This document shows positions 53,462 to 53,749 of a DNA stretch of 53,749 bases, one piece after another. Each line of letters opens with the position of its first letter. The first letter of the stretch is position 1. The position numbers and the translations under genes were made by a program. The DNA is from Lachnospiraceae bacterium. Lineage in GTDB: Bacteria > Bacillota > Clostridia > Lachnospirales > Lachnospiraceae. The DNA lies in the NCBI GenBank assembly GCA_014804365.1, contig JAAUZX010000011.1, forward strand, positions 91,800 to 145,548, read 5' to 3'. Below the pieces are notes generated by a model that worked only from the letters and a program-made list of their open reading frames with translations, ran no database searches and had not been told where the DNA came from.

Positions 53462-53749
53462 TTACTTCTCTTTTCCCGCTATATATTTTTTGAAAGTGAC
53501 TAATTCAATCACCTTATTTTCGTTGTTCAAGTAAATCAGGAAGCATACTAATATCAATGCTGTCACGATCTGCTGTATGGAAGCATCCACATTCAGCCTT
53601 GCATACATCAGGGAAATAAACGCAGTCGTAACCGCCCCTAACAGATACCCGATTTTTTCATTACAGAATCTTCCAATAAACCCTCCAATGAACATCGGAA
53701 GAAAGGCCATAAACATCACACCGATTGACCCGAAATTCAATGCCATCTG
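53462..53749 (-). CDS. C-terminal end of an ABC sugar permease (RbsC-like), partial
   Basis: The final 95 residues of a polytopic membrane protein whose frame is open to the right window edge. Three hydrophobic segments are visible (GSIGVMFMAFLPMFIGGFIG, GYLLGAVTTAFISLMYARL, IVTALILVCFLIYL) before a charged tail (NNENKVIELVTFKKYIAGKEK). The pattern of a last helix after SIQQIVTAL fits the RbsC/YjfF family of ABC sugar permeases, and so does the sugar operon context. It lies 18 bases before pgmB. The identification is tentative because most of the gene is missing. Confidence 0.55.
   Translation of the reverse strand, partial: QMALNFGSIGVMFMAFLPMFIGGFIGRFCNEKIGYLLGAVTTAFISLMYARLNVDASIQQIVTALILVCFLIYLNNENKVIELVTFKKYIAGKEK

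Noticed and set aside
1..53749. CRISPR arrays, tRNA/rRNA genes, transposase genes, phage integrases
   Set aside because: Looked for on both strands; no regular spacer repeats, no tRNA-like cloverleaf beyond the T-box, and no recognisable IS or integrase. The Rpn protein is transposase-like in old family names only.

Overview
The window reads as a chromosomal segment of a spore-forming, flagellated, gut-type Clostridia (Lachnospiraceae-like Bacillota). The grounds are a spoIID/spoIIQ sporulation pair, an isoleucine T-box leader, a flagellin with a sigma-28-type promoter, a firmicute-type (T7SSb) type VII secretion locus, an Agr peptide quorum-sensing system, AGGAGG-type ribosome binding sites with GTG/TTG starts, and a plant-glycan operon with rhamnosidase and GH3 genes. 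No rRNA, tRNA, insertion sequence or CRISPR array was seen.

Left part (1-17.7 kb), mostly housekeeping. pyrD (cut by the window edge) and pyrK form a coupled pyrimidine pair. Next come a flagellin gene, a divergent MarR/flavoprotein pair and pyrC. Then follow a PrcB-like lipoprotein, plsC, a GH9-fold lipoprotein that has lost its catalytic residues, an amidohydrolase, spoIIQ, spoIID, an EF-hand-like protein, an aconitase, an Rpn-family nuclease with a possible internal second gene, and a lipoprotein of unknown role.

Middle part (17.7-35.8 kb), the notable island, visibly more A+T-rich than its flanks. One strand carries a complete T7SSb locus in the order esaA, esxA, membrane protein 2, lipase effector 2, essA, esaB, essB, essC, three small helical partner-like proteins, a 55-aa ORF, membrane protein 1, lipase effector 1. 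The two lipase proteins are paralogues with an N-terminal alpha/beta-hydrolase domain and a nearly identical C-terminal helical domain. This is the reverse of the usual LXG layout and resembles staphylococcal TslA. Each lipase gene overlaps the stop of an upstream gene for a membrane-anchored protein, probably its immunity partner. Beyond esaA lies a complete agr system: agrB and a short agrD on the plus strand converge on agrC and agrA. The AgrD core has Ser where Cys is usual, and its tail is encoded across a run of ten C, so it may be phase-variable.

Right part (35.9-53.7 kb). It holds hflX; an Erm-type 23S rRNA methyltransferase behind a full attenuation leader (promoter, two short leader peptides carrying Arg-x-Arg/Lys, and an intrinsic terminator); glycogen phosphorylase; T-box-controlled ileS; and a tightly packed sugar operon. 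In transcription order that operon is an ABC permease (partial), beta-phosphoglucomutase, GH3 glycosidase, GH78 rhamnosidase, a sugar-binding-domain/GGDEF cyclase and a chemoreceptor, so glycan use and behaviour genes appear to share a transcript.

All calls rest on reading motifs and context by eye. No database search or folding program was run.
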